Source of the DNA: Burkholderiales bacterium
GTDB lineage: Bacteria; Pseudomonadota; Gammaproteobacteria; Burkholderiales; Burkholderiaceae_C
Reading direction: 5' to 3'
Length of the DNA stretch: 35,549 nt
Assembly (NCBI GenBank): GCA_028872015.1
Contig: JAGWLO010000039.1
Span: forward strand, 1 to 35,549
Positions within the stretch are counted from its first letter, which is position 1, and each line of letters opens with the position of its first letter. The notes beneath the pieces are model-generated. The model did not search any database. It saw nothing but the letters and a program-made list of their open reading frames with translations, and was not told the origin of the DNA. Shown piece after piece: positions 1-7,933 of the stretch. The position numbers and the translations under genes are program-made.

Positions 1-438
1 GAGCCCCTGGGCGAGCAGATCCGGCGCCGCTGGGACCGCCTGTGCGAGCTGGAGGCGCCGGGCCGCGTGCCGCCGTTGTGCCTGCGCGCGCGCGGCCTGC
101 CGGTGGACCAGATCGACAACTACCCGAACCTGGACGACGCCGACGGCGTGGTGCTGCTGTGGGGCCGCAAGACCTCGGACGCGCTGGTGGCGCAGATCAA
201 CAAGGTCGAGAACAAGATGGCCCCGGGCCGCGATGCGCCGCCCGGCATCGTGGCCTACCTGATGCCGCCGCAGCAGGCCAGCGAGCCGGTGCCGGCCTGG
301 GGCTGGCAGGTGCTGCGCTTCACCGCCGCCGAGCCCGGCGCAATCGCGGTGGTCGACGAAGAGAGCGACGACCTCGAGCAGTTCCTGCGCAAGGTGTTCC
401 AGCGCCGCCAGCAGCGCGACGGGGCGGGCCCGCCGTGA
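1..438 (+). CDS. C-terminal part of a TIR-like effector or partner protein (5' end outside window)
   Basis: The reading frame is open from base 1 and stops at 436-438, so only the last 145 residues are present. The segment has an alternating beta/alpha look, with a hydrophobic strand (DADGVVLLWG, about residues 45-54) followed by an amphipathic helix. This resembles the second half of bacterial TIR-like domains that sit next to STAND ATPases. No catalytic residue can be assigned because the N-terminal half is missing. The stop codon overlaps the GTG start of the next gene by four bases (GTGA), so the two are translationally coupled and probably work together. The TIR assignment is an inference from fold pattern and partner; it could be another effector domain. 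Confidence 0.5.
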   Translation, partial: EPLGEQIRRRWDRLCELEAPGRVPPLCLRARGLPVDQIDNYPNLDDADGVVLLWGRKTSDALVAQINKVENKMAPGRDAPPGIVAYLMPPQQASEPVPAWGWQVLRFTAAEPGAIAVVDEESDDLEQFLRKVFQRRQQRDGAGPP

Positions 439-3400
439 ACGCACCCGGGCCCGGGCCCGGGCCGGCCGTGCCTGCGGCGGCGGCCGCTGCCGACGCGCAT
501 GAGCGCCTGCCGCGCGAGCCCTACCCCGGGCTGCGCCCCTTCCTCGACTTCGAGGCCGCGCTGCTGTTCGGCCGCGAGCGCCAGGTGCGCGAGGTCATCG
601 AGCGCCTGCGCCAGACCCAGTTCGTGGCCGTGCTGGGCGGCTCGGGCTCGGGCAAGAGCAGCCTGATCCACGCCGGCGTGGTGCCGGCGCTGCGCAGCTA
701 CGGCATCCCCGGCGCGGGCGACCTGTGGCTGCCCATGACCTGCACCCCGGGCACCAATGTCAGCGCCCAGGACAGCGCCCAGCGCCGCCACTCCCCGGTC
801 ACGCGGCTGGCGCGGCGATTCGCCGGGCTGCTGCGCCCGGCCGCCGGCGAGGCCGCCGCGGCGGAGCGGCTGCGCGCCATCGCCGACGTGTTCCGGCAGG
901 AGGCCGGCTTCGCACGGCTGCTCGATGCCTACGGGGCCGAGCTGGCGGTGCCGCCGGGCCCCGACCCGGCCGAAGCGCGGGTGCTGTTCGTGCTGGACCA
1001 GTTCGAGGAGATCTTCCACCCCACCAACGCCGGTGTCGAAGACGCCGCGCTGCTGGTGGAGCGCGTGCTCGACCACTTCTTCAACCCGCACCCGCGCGCC
1101 CACCTCGTGATCACGATGCGCAGCGAGCACCTCAACGACTGCGCGTCGTTCCTCGAGCTGCCCGATGCGATCAACAAGTCCTCGTACCTCATCCGGCGCC
1201 TGGACGAGACCGAGCTGCGCGAGGCCATCACCGGCCCGGCGCAGCGCTTCCTGCGCCTGGTCGCGCGCCGCGAGGTGCTGGCGCCAGGGGCGGCCAGCGC
1301 GCTGCCGGCCACGGTGCAGTTCGACGATGCCGTGATCGAGCGGCTGCTGCGCGACGTGCGTGCCATCACCCACGACCCCGACCACCTGCCGCTGCTGCAG
1401 CACCTGCTGGCGCGCCTGTGGCAGGCCGCGCTCGAGCGCGAGGCGGCCGGGGTGCCGGTACCGGCGCAGGTGACGCCGGCCGACCTGCTGCGGGCGGTGG
1501 GCGCCGGGGCCACCGACGGCGCCCCGCCGGAGGAGCGCCTCAACACGCTGCGCGCCTGTGTCGAGAACTGGCCCGAGGCGGTCTACGGCGGGCAGGGCCC
1601 GGCGCAACGCGCGCAGCTCGACGCGCTGTTTCGCCAGCTCGCCTTCAAGGACCCGAACACGGGCCTGTATTCGCAGCAGCGCGTCGCCGTCGATGCGGCC
1701 GCCGCGCTGCTGGGGCCCGGCAAGAGGCGCACCGAGCTGCATGCGCTGCTGTCCGCAGGCTTCCTGGGCTCGGTCGACTACCTGTTCTGGGACGACGAAG
1801 ACCCGAGCCGCGTGACGCTGAAGGTGTCGCACGAATCGTTCATCCGCGGCTGGTCGCGCTTTCGCCGGCTCATCGACGAAGAGTCGGATCACTTCGACGA
1901 ATACCTGGGCGTGCTGCGCAAGTGCGCGGCCTGGACGGCGCAGCAGCGCGGCGAGGACCTGCTGCTCGAGACCGGCGAGATGCGCGCGCTGCGCGCCAGC
2001 GAGTTCGGCGCACGCCTGGCGCGGCCCGAGCAGCGCGCGGCCTGGCTGCGCTTCCTGCGCCTGGACCGCGACGGCGTGCGGCTGGCGCGTGCCGAGCCGG
2101 CGCTGGACGACTACTTCCAGGCCTCGAGCCGCCGCCTGCTCGAGCGCGAGCAGCGCGCCCGGGGCTCGCGCCGCAACCGGCTGCTGCTGGCGGCGCTGGC
2201 GCTGCTGCTGGCGCCGTCGGCCCTGTTCTCGGTGCTGATCCAGGCTCCGGTGACGCACCGCGCCGAGCTGCTGTTCGATGCCGGCAACCGCGCCAACCGC
2301 GCGCCGCTCACCCCCGACTACCCCGGCGTCGGCGCCGCCGCCGCGCCGCTGCAGTCGCTGCTGCGCGCCGCCGAGCTGATCGATCTGGCGCGCAGCGGCC
2401 AGGGCTCGACCATGGCCCGGGTGTCGCAGGCGCTGCTGCGGGCCCTGGACTGGATCCCGCCGGTGCACCGGCAGGCGGCCTTCCTCGGCGGCGTGGCGGG
2501 GCAGGCCGAGCCGCCGGTCAACGGCAAGCTGCGCGATCTGATCGGCTCGGCGCTGTGGTGGGGCGGGCCGGCGCCCGCCGGCGAGCCCGTGCTGGCCGCG
2601 CCGCCGGTGCGCCCCGCGCTGTGCGTGCCCGCCAGCGACCCGCTCGCGGCACAGGCGGCCTTGCCCGGCCGGCTGCTGGTGGCCGCCGGCCGGCCCGACG
2701 ACCCGCGCCCGCGCCGGGCCGTCTTCGTGCCAGCGCCCACGGGCCCGGGCGAGACGCGGCTGCGCCTGCTCGGTGCCAGCGTCGACGCGGCCAGCGGCCA
2801 CTGCGTCTACGCGCAGAGCCTGATCGCGATCCCGCTCGAGCTCGACCCGGCGGTCGTCTTCGACGCCGGGCTGCGCTACTTCGCCTACGGCGTGCAGGGC
2901 GAGCGGGTCGAGGTGCCTTCGGTCACGCTGCTCGAGATCGACTGGGAACGGGTCGAGGCCGACCGCAGCCGCATCGTGCAGAGCCAGACGCGGGCCGTGG
3001 TCAGCGATGCCGGCGCCGTGGCCCGGCTGCGCCAGGCGGCCGGTGCCGACCGCCTGGCCGCGGTGCCGAGCTGGCGCGCCGCCGGCGGGCGCGTGCTGGG
3101 CCTGCCGGGGCGACCCTGGCGCGTGGTGGGGCCCTCGGCGCAGCGCCTGCCGGCCGCCGCCGTGGTGGCCGATTTCGCGCCCCTGGCGGCGCCGGCCGAG
3201 GGCAGCGCCTGCCGGCGCCTGGGCCAGGGCTGGCCGGTGCAGGCGGGCTTTCGCAACGAGATGCTCGAAGGCGCCGGCTACTGCTTTGCCATCACGCGCG
3301 GCAACCCCGTGGCCGAGCGCGCCGCCACGCCCGATGCGGCCGGTGCCACGCCGCGCGAGCAGGTGCTGGTGGCGGTGTACCAGCGCCCCGATGCGGCGGC

Positions 3401-3707
3401 CCTGGCGCATGTGGCCGACAACCCGCCGGCGCCCATTGCCAGCCTGCCGCAGTTCGCCCGCATCGAGCCCGGCGACCGGCGCTGGCAGATCGGCGTGCGC
3501 GGCCCGCACGCCGGCTGGCTGGCACTGGGCGGCCCCGACGCAACCGGCCGCGAGCGCTGGCTGGCCGCGCCCTGGAGCACCTGCGCGCTGTGGCGCCTGG
3601 GGCGCGATCTGATCCAGCCCAAACCCGACCAGCCCGACCAGCCCGAAGCCCAGGGCGCGACTGCGCGGCTGCGCCCCGAAGACGCCGCGGTGTGCCGCGA
3701 CCGGTGA
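435..3707 (+). CDS. nSTAND1-type P-loop NTPase with one transmembrane segment
   Basis: This 1090-residue protein starts at GTG 435, coupled to the upstream gene. A low-complexity Gly-Pro/Ala leader of about 25 residues precedes the hallmark YPGLRPF motif and a GRE sequence, both typical of the novel STAND 1 family. Walker A is GGSGSGKS at residues 68-75. Walker B is VLFVLDQFEE at 183-192, with Asp188. A winged-helix-like segment with VSHESFIRGW follows around residues 465-475. A strongly hydrophobic stretch at about 581-604 predicts one membrane pass. The last 480 residues show no WD40, TPR or other repeat that I recognise and are probably the sensor part. STAND ATPases use nucleotide-driven oligomerisation to switch effectors on after ligand sensing; many act in antiphage defence. 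The family call is firm; ligand and output are unknown. Confidence 0.85.
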   Translation: MNAPGPGPGPAVPAAAAAADAHERLPREPYPGLRPFLDFEAALLFGRERQVREVIERLRQTQFVAVLGGSGSGKSSLIHAGVVPALRSYGIPGAGDLWLPMTCTPGTNVSAQDSAQRRHSPVTRLARRFAGLLRPAAGEAAAAERLRAIADVFRQEAGFARLLDAYGAELAVPPGPDPAEARVLFVLDQFEEIFHPTNAGVEDAALLVERVLDHFFNPHPRAHLVITMRSEHLNDCASFLELPDAINKSSYLIRRLDETELREAITGPAQRFLRLVARREVLAPGAASALPATVQFDDAVIERLLRDVRAITHDPDHLPLLQHLLARLWQAALEREAAGVPVPAQVTPADLLRAVGAGATDGAPPEERLNTLRACVENWPEAVYGGQGPAQRAQLDALFRQLAFKDPNTGLYSQQRVAVDAAAALLGPGKRRTELHALLSAGFLGSVDYLFWDDEDPSRVTLKVSHESFIRGWSRFRRLIDEESDHFDEYLGVLRKCAAWTAQQRGEDLLLETGEMRALRASEFGARLARPEQRAAWLRFLRLDRDGVRLARAEPALDDYFQASSRRLLEREQRARGSRRNRLLLAALALLLAPSALFSVLIQAPVTHRAELLFDAGNRANRAPLTPDYPGVGAAAAPLQSLLRAAELIDLARSGQGSTMARVSQALLRALDWIPPVHRQAAFLGGVAGQAEPPVNGKLRDLIGSALWWGGPAPAGEPVLAAPPVRPALCVPASDPLAAQAALPGRLLVAAGRPDDPRPRRAVFVPAPTGPGETRLRLLGASVDAASGHCVYAQSLIAIPLELDPAVVFDAGLRYFAYGVQGERVEVPSVTLLEIDWERVEADRSRIVQSQTRAVVSDAGAVARLRQAAGADRLAAVPSWRAAGGRVLGLPGRPWRVVGPSAQRLPAAAVVADFAPLAAPAEGSACRRLGQGWPVQAGFRNEMLEGAGYCFAITRGNPVAERAATPDAAGATPREQVLVAVYQRPDAAALAHVADNPPAPIASLPQFARIEPGDRRWQIGVRGPHAGWLALGGPDATGRERWLAAPWSTCALWRLGRDLIQPKPDQPDQPEAQGATARLRPEDAAVCRDR

Positions 3708-3719
3708 GGCCCGTGCAGG

Positions 3720-3755
3720 CCCGGCCCGGCCCGCCGGCCCGGCCCGGCCCGCCGG
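3720..3755. repeat. Perfect 18-bp tandem duplication
   Basis: The unit CCCGGCCCGGCCCGCCGG occurs twice head to tail (3720-3737 and 3738-3755), followed by short GGGC/GGCG simple repeats to about 3783. It fills most of the spacer between the NTPase and the ThDP enzyme. It could form GC-rich structure that ends upstream transcripts, but has no U-tract. Confidence 0.8.
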
Positions 3756-3791
3756 ACGGACGGGCGGGCGGGCGGCGGCGCGTCCGCGGGC

Positions 3792-3797
3792 TACAGT
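3792..3797 (+). promoter_or_regulatory. Probable -10 box for the ThDP enzyme gene, possibly leaderless
   Basis: TACAGT (four of six matches to TATAAT) ends six bases before the ATG at 3804. No Shine-Dalgarno sequence is visible between them, so transcription would start at or beside the start codon. A clear -35 is not visible in the repeat-rich upstream DNA. Confidence 0.4.
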
Positions 3798-3803
3798 GCG
3801 CGC

Positions 3804-5522
3804 ATGGCCGATCCTTCACCGCTGCCACCTGCCGCCCGCCTGGCCGGCCACGCCCTCGTCGAGGCCCTCGTCGCGCAGGGCGTGCACACCTGCTTCGGCG
3901 TGCCCGGCGAGAGCTACCTGGCCGCGCTCGACGGCTTCCACGAGCACCGGGCCCGCATCCGCTTCATCGCCTGCCGGCAGGAAGGGGGCGCCGCCTTCAT
4001 GGCCGAGGCCAGCGGCAAGCTCAGCGGGCGCCCGGGGGTGTGCTTCGTCACCCGCGGCCCCGGCGCCACCAACGCCAGCATCGGGGTGCACACGGCGTTC
4101 CAGGATTCGACGCCCATGGTGTTGTTCGTGGGCCAGGTGGCCAGCGACCAGCGCGACCGCGAGGCCTTCCAGGAAATCGACTACCGGCAGATGTTCGGCC
4201 CCGGCACGCTGGGCCTGGCCAAGTGGGTGGCGCAGGTCGACAGCGCCGACCGCCTGCCCGAGTACGTGGCGCGCGCCTTCCACACCGCGATGCAGGGCCG
4301 CCCCGGCCCGGTGGTGCTGGCCTTGCCCGAGGACATGCTGACCACGCCCACGGCGGCGCCCGTGCTGCCGCGCGTGGAGCCGGTGCGGGCCTGGCCCGCC
4401 CCCGGCGCGCTGCGCACGCTGCGTGCGATGCTGATGGCGGCCCAGCGCCCCATCGTCATTGCCGGCGGCCCGGGCTGGGACGCCGAGGCTGCCGCCGCGC
4501 TGCAGCGCTTTGCCGAGAACTGGCAGCTGCCGGTGGCCTGCGCCTGGCGCTTCCAGGACACCTTCGACAACCGCCACCCGCTGTACGCCGGCGACGTCGG
4601 CATCGGCACGCACCCGAAGCTGGCGGACCGCGTGCGCGCGGCCGATCTCGTCATCGCGCTGGGCATCCGGCTGGGCGAGATGACCACCGGCGGCTACACG
4701 CTGCTGCAGGCACCGCGGCCGGCGCAGAAGCTGGTGCACATCCACCCCGGTGCCGAAGAGCTGGGCCGCGTGTACGCCGCCGACCTGATGCTGCAGGCGG
4801 CCAACGCCAGCGCGGCCAAGGCGCTGGAGGCGCTGGCCGCGCCGGTGTCGCTGCCCTGGGCCGCGCAGGCCGCAGCGGCGCGCGCCGAGTACGAGGCCAA
4901 CCTGGTCGCCCCCGCGATCGAGCCGCTGGACCTGGCCCAGGTGATCAAGACCCTGCAGCGCCGGCTGCCCGAGGACACGCTCTACACCAACGGCGCCGGC
5001 AACTTTGCCGGCTGGCTGCACCGCTACTGCCGCCACCCGGGGCTGCAGCACCACGGCCGCACCCAGCTCGCGCCGAGCTCGGGCGCGATGGGCTACGGCC
5101 TGCCCGCAGCGGTGGCAGCCGCGCTGCTGCAGCCCGCGCGCTGGGTGGTGAACCTGGCCGGCGACGGCGACTTCCTGATGAACGGGCAGGAACTGGCCAC
5201 CGCCACTGGCTACGGCGCGAAGCAGCTCATCAGCCTCGTCGTCGACAACGGCAGCTACGGCACGATCCGCATGCACCAGGAGCGCGAGTACCCGGGCCGC
5301 GTCAGCGGCAGCGACCTCTACAACCCCGACTTCGCCGCGCTGGCGCAGGCCTACGGCTGGCGGGCCGAACGCATCGACGCCACGGCCGCCTTCGAGCCGG
5401 CCCTGGTGCGCGCCATCGACGCCGGCACGCCCACGCTGCTGCACCTGAAGCTCGACCGCGACGTCATCACCAGCCGCACCACGCTCGGCGCCATCCGTGC
5501 TGCGGCCCGGGCCCGGCGTTGA
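3804..5522 (+). CDS. Thiamine diphosphate-dependent enzyme, acetolactate synthase-like
   Basis: This 572-residue protein has the three-domain layout of the acetolactate synthase/benzaldehyde lyase superfamily. The N-terminal Pyr domain has GVPGES at about 32-37 and the cofactor-activating Glu60 (CRQEGGAAFMAEA). A central domain follows, and the C-terminal PP domain carries the GDGD...N ThDP/Mg motif from G453 to N482. It would be a cytoplasmic enzyme that decarboxylates a 2-oxo acid and transfers or releases the activated aldehyde. No regulatory small subunit gene lies nearby, which argues against a biosynthetic IlvB. I do not see evidence that it is sulfoacetaldehyde acetyltransferase or sulfopyruvate decarboxylase, and a tRNA and a repressor gene separate it from the sulfonate cluster. 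An RraA/HMG-aldolase-like gene lies 34 bases downstream. The substrate cannot be named. Confidence 0.85.
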   Translation: MADPSPLPPAARLAGHALVEALVAQGVHTCFGVPGESYLAALDGFHEHRARIRFIACRQEGGAAFMAEASGKLSGRPGVCFVTRGPGATNASIGVHTAFQDSTPMVLFVGQVASDQRDREAFQEIDYRQMFGPGTLGLAKWVAQVDSADRLPEYVARAFHTAMQGRPGPVVLALPEDMLTTPTAAPVLPRVEPVRAWPAPGALRTLRAMLMAAQRPIVIAGGPGWDAEAAAALQRFAENWQLPVACAWRFQDTFDNRHPLYAGDVGIGTHPKLADRVRAADLVIALGIRLGEMTTGGYTLLQAPRPAQKLVHIHPGAEELGRVYAADLMLQAANASAAKALEALAAPVSLPWAAQAAAARAEYEANLVAPAIEPLDLAQVIKTLQRRLPEDTLYTNGAGNFAGWLHRYCRHPGLQHHGRTQLAPSSGAMGYGLPAAVAAALLQPARWVVNLAGDGDFLMNGQELATATGYGAKQLISLVVDNGSYGTIRMHQEREYPGRVSGSDLYNPDFAALAQAYGWRAERIDATAAFEPALVRAIDAGTPTLLHLKLDRDVITSRTTLGAIRAAARARR

Positions 5523-5556
5523 ACCTTTCGTGCCGGCAACCGACCAAGCCCCACCC

Positions 5557-6069
5557 ATGACCGAGTTCTCCACCTGCGACCTGTGCGACGCCCACGGCAG
5601 CGACCCCGACCTCCGCGTGCTGCCGCCGGTGTTCGCCAGCTTCGGCGGCCGGCGCCGCTTTGGCGGGCCGGTGAGCACGGTGAAGTGTTTCGAGGACAAC
5701 ACGCCCGTGCGCGCGGCCGTGGCCGAGAGCGGCTGGGCCGACACGGCGCAGGGGCGCGTCGGCCGCGTGCTGGTGGTCGACGGCGGCGCCTCGCCGCGGC
5801 GCGCGCTGCTCGGCGGCAACCTGGCCGCGACGGCGGCGCGCAACGGCTGGGCCGGTGTCGTCATCGACGGCGCGGTGCGCGACCTGGCCGAGCTGGCGGC
5901 CTGCGCGCTGGGCATCCGTGCGCTGGCCTGCGTGCCACTGCCCACGGTCAAGCGCGATGCCGGCCAGCGCGATCTGGCGGTGCAGGTGCAAGGCGTGTGG
6001 GTGCGGCCCGGCGACTGGCTGTACGCCGACGACGACGGCATCGTGGTCGCGGCAGGGTGCCTGGCGTGA
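5557..6069 (+). CDS. RraA-family protein: HMG/CHA aldolase or RNase E regulator
   Basis: The 170-residue product starts at ATG 5557 (MTEFSTCDLCDAH), which matches the usual N-terminus of this family; the longer upstream frame is not needed. It contains the family motifs VSTVKCFEDN, the RVLVVDGG strand, GGNLA and DGAVRD, and a C-terminal YADDDGIV. In the aldolase branch the Arg and Asp of GAVRD bind substrate and divalent metal, and the enzyme cleaves 4-hydroxy-4-methyl-2-oxoglutarate to pyruvate and can decarboxylate oxaloacetate. In enterobacteria the close relative RraA inhibits RNase E. Both key residues are present, so an aldolase is possible. The neighbouring ThDP enzyme handles 2-oxo acids as a class, but a joint pathway is only a guess. 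Confidence 0.85.
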   Translation: MTEFSTCDLCDAHGSDPDLRVLPPVFASFGGRRRFGGPVSTVKCFEDNTPVRAAVAESGWADTAQGRVGRVLVVDGGASPRRALLGGNLAATAARNGWAGVVIDGAVRDLAELAACALGIRALACVPLPTVKRDAGQRDLAVQVQGVWVRPGDWLYADDDGIVVAAGCLA

Positions 6070-6575
6070 GTGCGGCCACCGCCGCTGAATGGGAGGTCGT
6101 CGACGCCGACGTGCGGGGCGACGGCCTGCAGGCCATCGCGGCCCGCTGCCGGCGCAGGGTCAGGCGCAACGCGCTGTTCGCCGCCGGCGTGGCGGTGGTG
6201 CCCGTGCCCGGCATCGACTGGCTCACCGACATCGGCCTGCTGGTGCGGCTGCTGCCGCAGATCAGCGCCGAGTTCGGCCTGTCGCCGGCGCAGATCGAGC
6301 GCCTGGCACCGGACCGCCGCGTCGTCGTCTACAAGGCCATCAGCGCCGCCGGCGGCCTGCTGGTGGGCCGCGTCATCACGCGCGAGCTGGTGCTGCGCGT
6401 GCTGCAGGCGGTGGGGCTGCGCCTGTCGGCGCAGCAGGCCGCGAAGTTCGTGCCGATCGCGGGCCAGGCAGTGTCGGCCGCGCTCACCTTCAGCGCCATG
6501 CGTTATGTGTGCGAACAGCACATCCGGCAATGCCTGGCGGTGGCGCGGCAGCTGCAGCTGCCGGCGCCGTCCTGA
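6066..6575 (+). CDS. Small hydrophobic protein, DUF697/YcjF-like (function unknown)
   Basis: A GTG start at 6066 overlaps the aldolase stop (GTGA), giving 169 residues. After a charged N-terminus, a hydrophobic stretch with the PVPGIDWLTD motif (about residues 41-50) is followed by an amphipathic helix. A C-terminal KFVPIAGQAVSAALTF segment (around 133-148) and a helical tail come last. Pro-Gly-Asp near the first hydrophobic segment and a Lys-x-Pro-x-x-Gly motif near the last are the pattern of DUF697-type membrane-associated domains. That family has no settled biochemical role. The overlap suggests co-translation with the aldolase, but I infer no function from that. It ends 50 bases before the tRNA gene. 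Confidence 0.6.
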   Translation: MSAATAAEWEVVDADVRGDGLQAIAARCRRRVRRNALFAAGVAVVPVPGIDWLTDIGLLVRLLPQISAEFGLSPAQIERLAPDRRVVVYKAISAAGGLLVGRVITRELVLRVLQAVGLRLSAQQAAKFVPIAGQAVSAALTFSAMRYVCEQHIRQCLAVARQLQLPAPS

Positions 6576-6611
6576 GGCGCGCAGCCGGGCGCTGAAACCA
6601 GGGTCGACCGG

Positions 6612-6617
6612 TACAAT
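6612..6617 (+). promoter_or_regulatory. -10 box of the tRNA-Pro promoter
   Basis: TACAAT (five of six matches to TATAAT) lies nine bases upstream of the mature tRNA 5' end, as expected for a short leader trimmed by RNase P. The -35 is weak: only CTGAAA-like sequence near 6592, at short spacing. Confidence 0.55.
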
Positions 6618-6625
6618 CGACCGCT

Positions 6626-6702
6626 CGGGGTGTAGCGCAGCCTGGTAGCGCAACTGGTTTGGGACCAGTGGGTCGAAGGTTCGAATCCTTTCACCCCGAC
6701 CA
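6626..6702 (+). tRNA. tRNA-Pro, anticodon UGG, CCA encoded
   Basis: The 77-base gene folds as a full cloverleaf. The acceptor arms CGGGGTG (6626-6632) and CACCCCG (6692-6698) pair with one G-U-type allowance. The anticodon stem ACTGG/CCAGT encloses the loop TTTGGGA, giving anticodon TGG. The T-arm contains GGTTCGAATCC, and the 3' discriminator A is followed by an encoded CCA. The UGG anticodon reads CCA and CCG proline codons. Nothing resembling an integrated element or attL/attR duplication is visible beside it in the window. Confidence 0.97.
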
Positions 6703-6782
6703 TGCCCGACTGGCGCTGGCGGACGGTCCGCGCAGCGCGGCGTCGCAGCGCACATGCCGCCTTGCGGGAGGAGCCACCCCGC

Positions 6783-7811
6783 CTAGCAGGCGGGCGCCGG
6801 TCCGGTGGACTCACGCACCACCAGTTCCACCTCGACCTCGAGCGGCGGTGGCATCGGCTGCTGACCGATGGCCGCGATCAGCCTGTCCGCCACGGCGTGC
6901 CACAAGGCCTGGGTGGGCACGTGCAGCGTCGTCAACGACGGCTGGATGTGGCGTGCCATCTCCAGGTCGTCGAATCCGACGACGGACACCGCGGCCGGCA
7001 CCGCCAGGCCCAGCGTGCGGCTTTCGAGCAGCGCGCCGAAGGCGAGCACGTCGTTGCCGCACAGCACCGCCGTCGGCGCGGGGCGCGCCGCCATCAGGGC
7101 GCGAAAGCCTTCGCGCGCGTCGGCCAGTGCATAGCGGCGTTCGACCAGTCGCGCCGGCGGCAGCGACAGCCCGGCGCCGGCCAGGGCCTGGCGCACGCCG
7201 GCCACCCGTGCCGCGGCGCGGTCGTTGTCGCGCGTGATGCCGGCCAGCATCGCGATCCGGCGGTGCCCCAGGTCGAGCAGGTAGCGCACGGCCTGGCCGA
7301 TGGCGCGGGCGTTGTCGAAGCCGACGCAGGCAGTCCCGGGCGGCGCGGGATAGGTCATCGCGTGCACCACCGGCAATCCCCGCTGGCGGAGGAACTGCAG
7401 CAGCGGCGGGCTCTGGCTGAGGCCGCACAGCACCAGCCCCTCGGCGCCGCGCGTCACCAGGTTCACCACCTGCCGGGCCTCGGTCTCGAGGTCGTAGCCG
7501 CTGGTGGCGATCAGCAACTGGATGCCGGCGGCGGCCAACCGCTGCTGCAACGCATCGATGGCCTTGGCGAAGATCGCGTTGTCGATGGTCGGAAAGATCG
7601 CGCCCACCGTGCCGCTGCGCTGCAGCTTGAGGGAACGTGCGCCGGCGTGCGGCACGTAGCCGAGCCGGGCGACCGCATCGGCGACCCGCGCCCGCAGCGC
7701 CTCGCGCACGGCGCCGGGCGTGTTCAGTACGCGCGAGACCGTCGCCGTCGAGACGCCGGCGGCACGCGCCACGTCTTCGATGTTCGGGAGTGCAGTCTCG
7801 CGCAAAGGCAC
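6783..7811 (-). CDS. LacI-family transcriptional regulator
   Basis: The 342-residue protein starts with GTG at 7811. The N-terminal helix-turn-helix (NIEDVARAAGVSTATVSRVLN, about residues 10-31, here split for length) and hinge helix are textbook LacI/GalR. They are followed by a periplasmic-binding-protein-like effector domain from about residue 65, with typical strands ending in AVSVVGFDD near residue 280. Such proteins bind small metabolites and usually repress adjacent catabolic or transport genes. The gene diverges from the ABC importer at 7930, and two LacI-type palindromes flank the 118-base spacer, one just upstream of this gene's start. That supports autorepression and control of the neighbouring operon. 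The effector ligand cannot be read from sequence; LacI regulators of sulfonate genes are less common than GntR, IclR or LysR types. Confidence 0.93.
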   Translation of the reverse strand: MPLRETALPNIEDVARAAGVSTATVSRVLNTPGAVREALRARVADAVARLGYVPHAGARSLKLQRSGTVGAIFPTIDNAIFAKAIDALQQRLAAAGIQLLIATSGYDLETEARQVVNLVTRGAEGLVLCGLSQSPPLLQFLRQRGLPVVHAMTYPAPPGTACVGFDNARAIGQAVRYLLDLGHRRIAMLAGITRDNDRAAARVAGVRQALAGAGLSLPPARLVERRYALADAREGFRALMAARPAPTAVLCGNDVLAFGALLESRTLGLAVPAAVSVVGFDDLEMARHIQPSLTTLHVPTQALWHAVADRLIAAIGQQPMPPPLEVEVELVVRESTGPAPAC

Positions 7812-7819
7812 GTCGTCAA

Positions 7820-7833
7820 TGTAATCGCTTTCC
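7820..7833. promoter_or_regulatory. Putative LacI-type operator O1
   Basis: TGTAATCGCTTTCC has the central CG and TGtAA half-site of LacI/GalR operators; the right half is degenerate. It ends or begins nine bases upstream of the lacI-type GTG, where bound protein would cover its ribosome-binding region. Confidence 0.5.
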
Positions 7834-7892
7834 GCCAGGCGGCGATCGGCCGAGGGTTGCTGGTGGGAGGGAAAGTCCTGAGCAAGACCGCC

Positions 7893-7921
7893 TTGACGTC
7901 GCAGGTTCGGAGATCAAAGAT
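7893..7921 (+). promoter_or_regulatory. Candidate promoter of the first sulfonate/ABC operon
   Basis: TTGACG (7893-7898) is separated by 17 bases from AAAGAT (7916-7921), which predicts transcription from about 7928. The -35 is good, the -10 is weak (three of six). The start would fall directly at the two overlapping palindromes at 7921-7944. Confidence 0.45.
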
Positions 7922-7933
7922 CATCTGAGATGA
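7921..7933. promoter_or_regulatory. TCATCT-G-AGATGA inverted repeat, site 1
   Basis: A perfect six-base inverted repeat with one-base spacer. The same arms recur at 14730-14741 with no spacer and at 26601-26621 with a nine-base spacer. It overlaps the start codon at 7930 and abuts the LacI-type palindrome. It is a candidate binding site for the GntR-type regulator encoded at 26654. Confidence 0.5.

Noticed and set aside
725..5560. A 1611-residue plus-strand frame
   Set aside because: It runs out of frame across two well-defined genes and is almost only Arg, Ala, Gly and Pro, so it is a composition artefact.
6626..6702. tRNA-Pro as an integration site for a genomic island
   Set aside because: No integrase gene and no repeated 3' tRNA fragment were seen in the window; the neighbouring genes look chromosomal.
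255..6755. Very long minus-strand open frames (255-3509 and 3816-6755) opposite the NTPase and ThDP genes
   Set aside because: They are shadows caused by GC-rich third positions of the plus-strand genes. Their translations are Arg/His/Gln/Ala-rich with no domain, and the second even reads through the tRNA gene.
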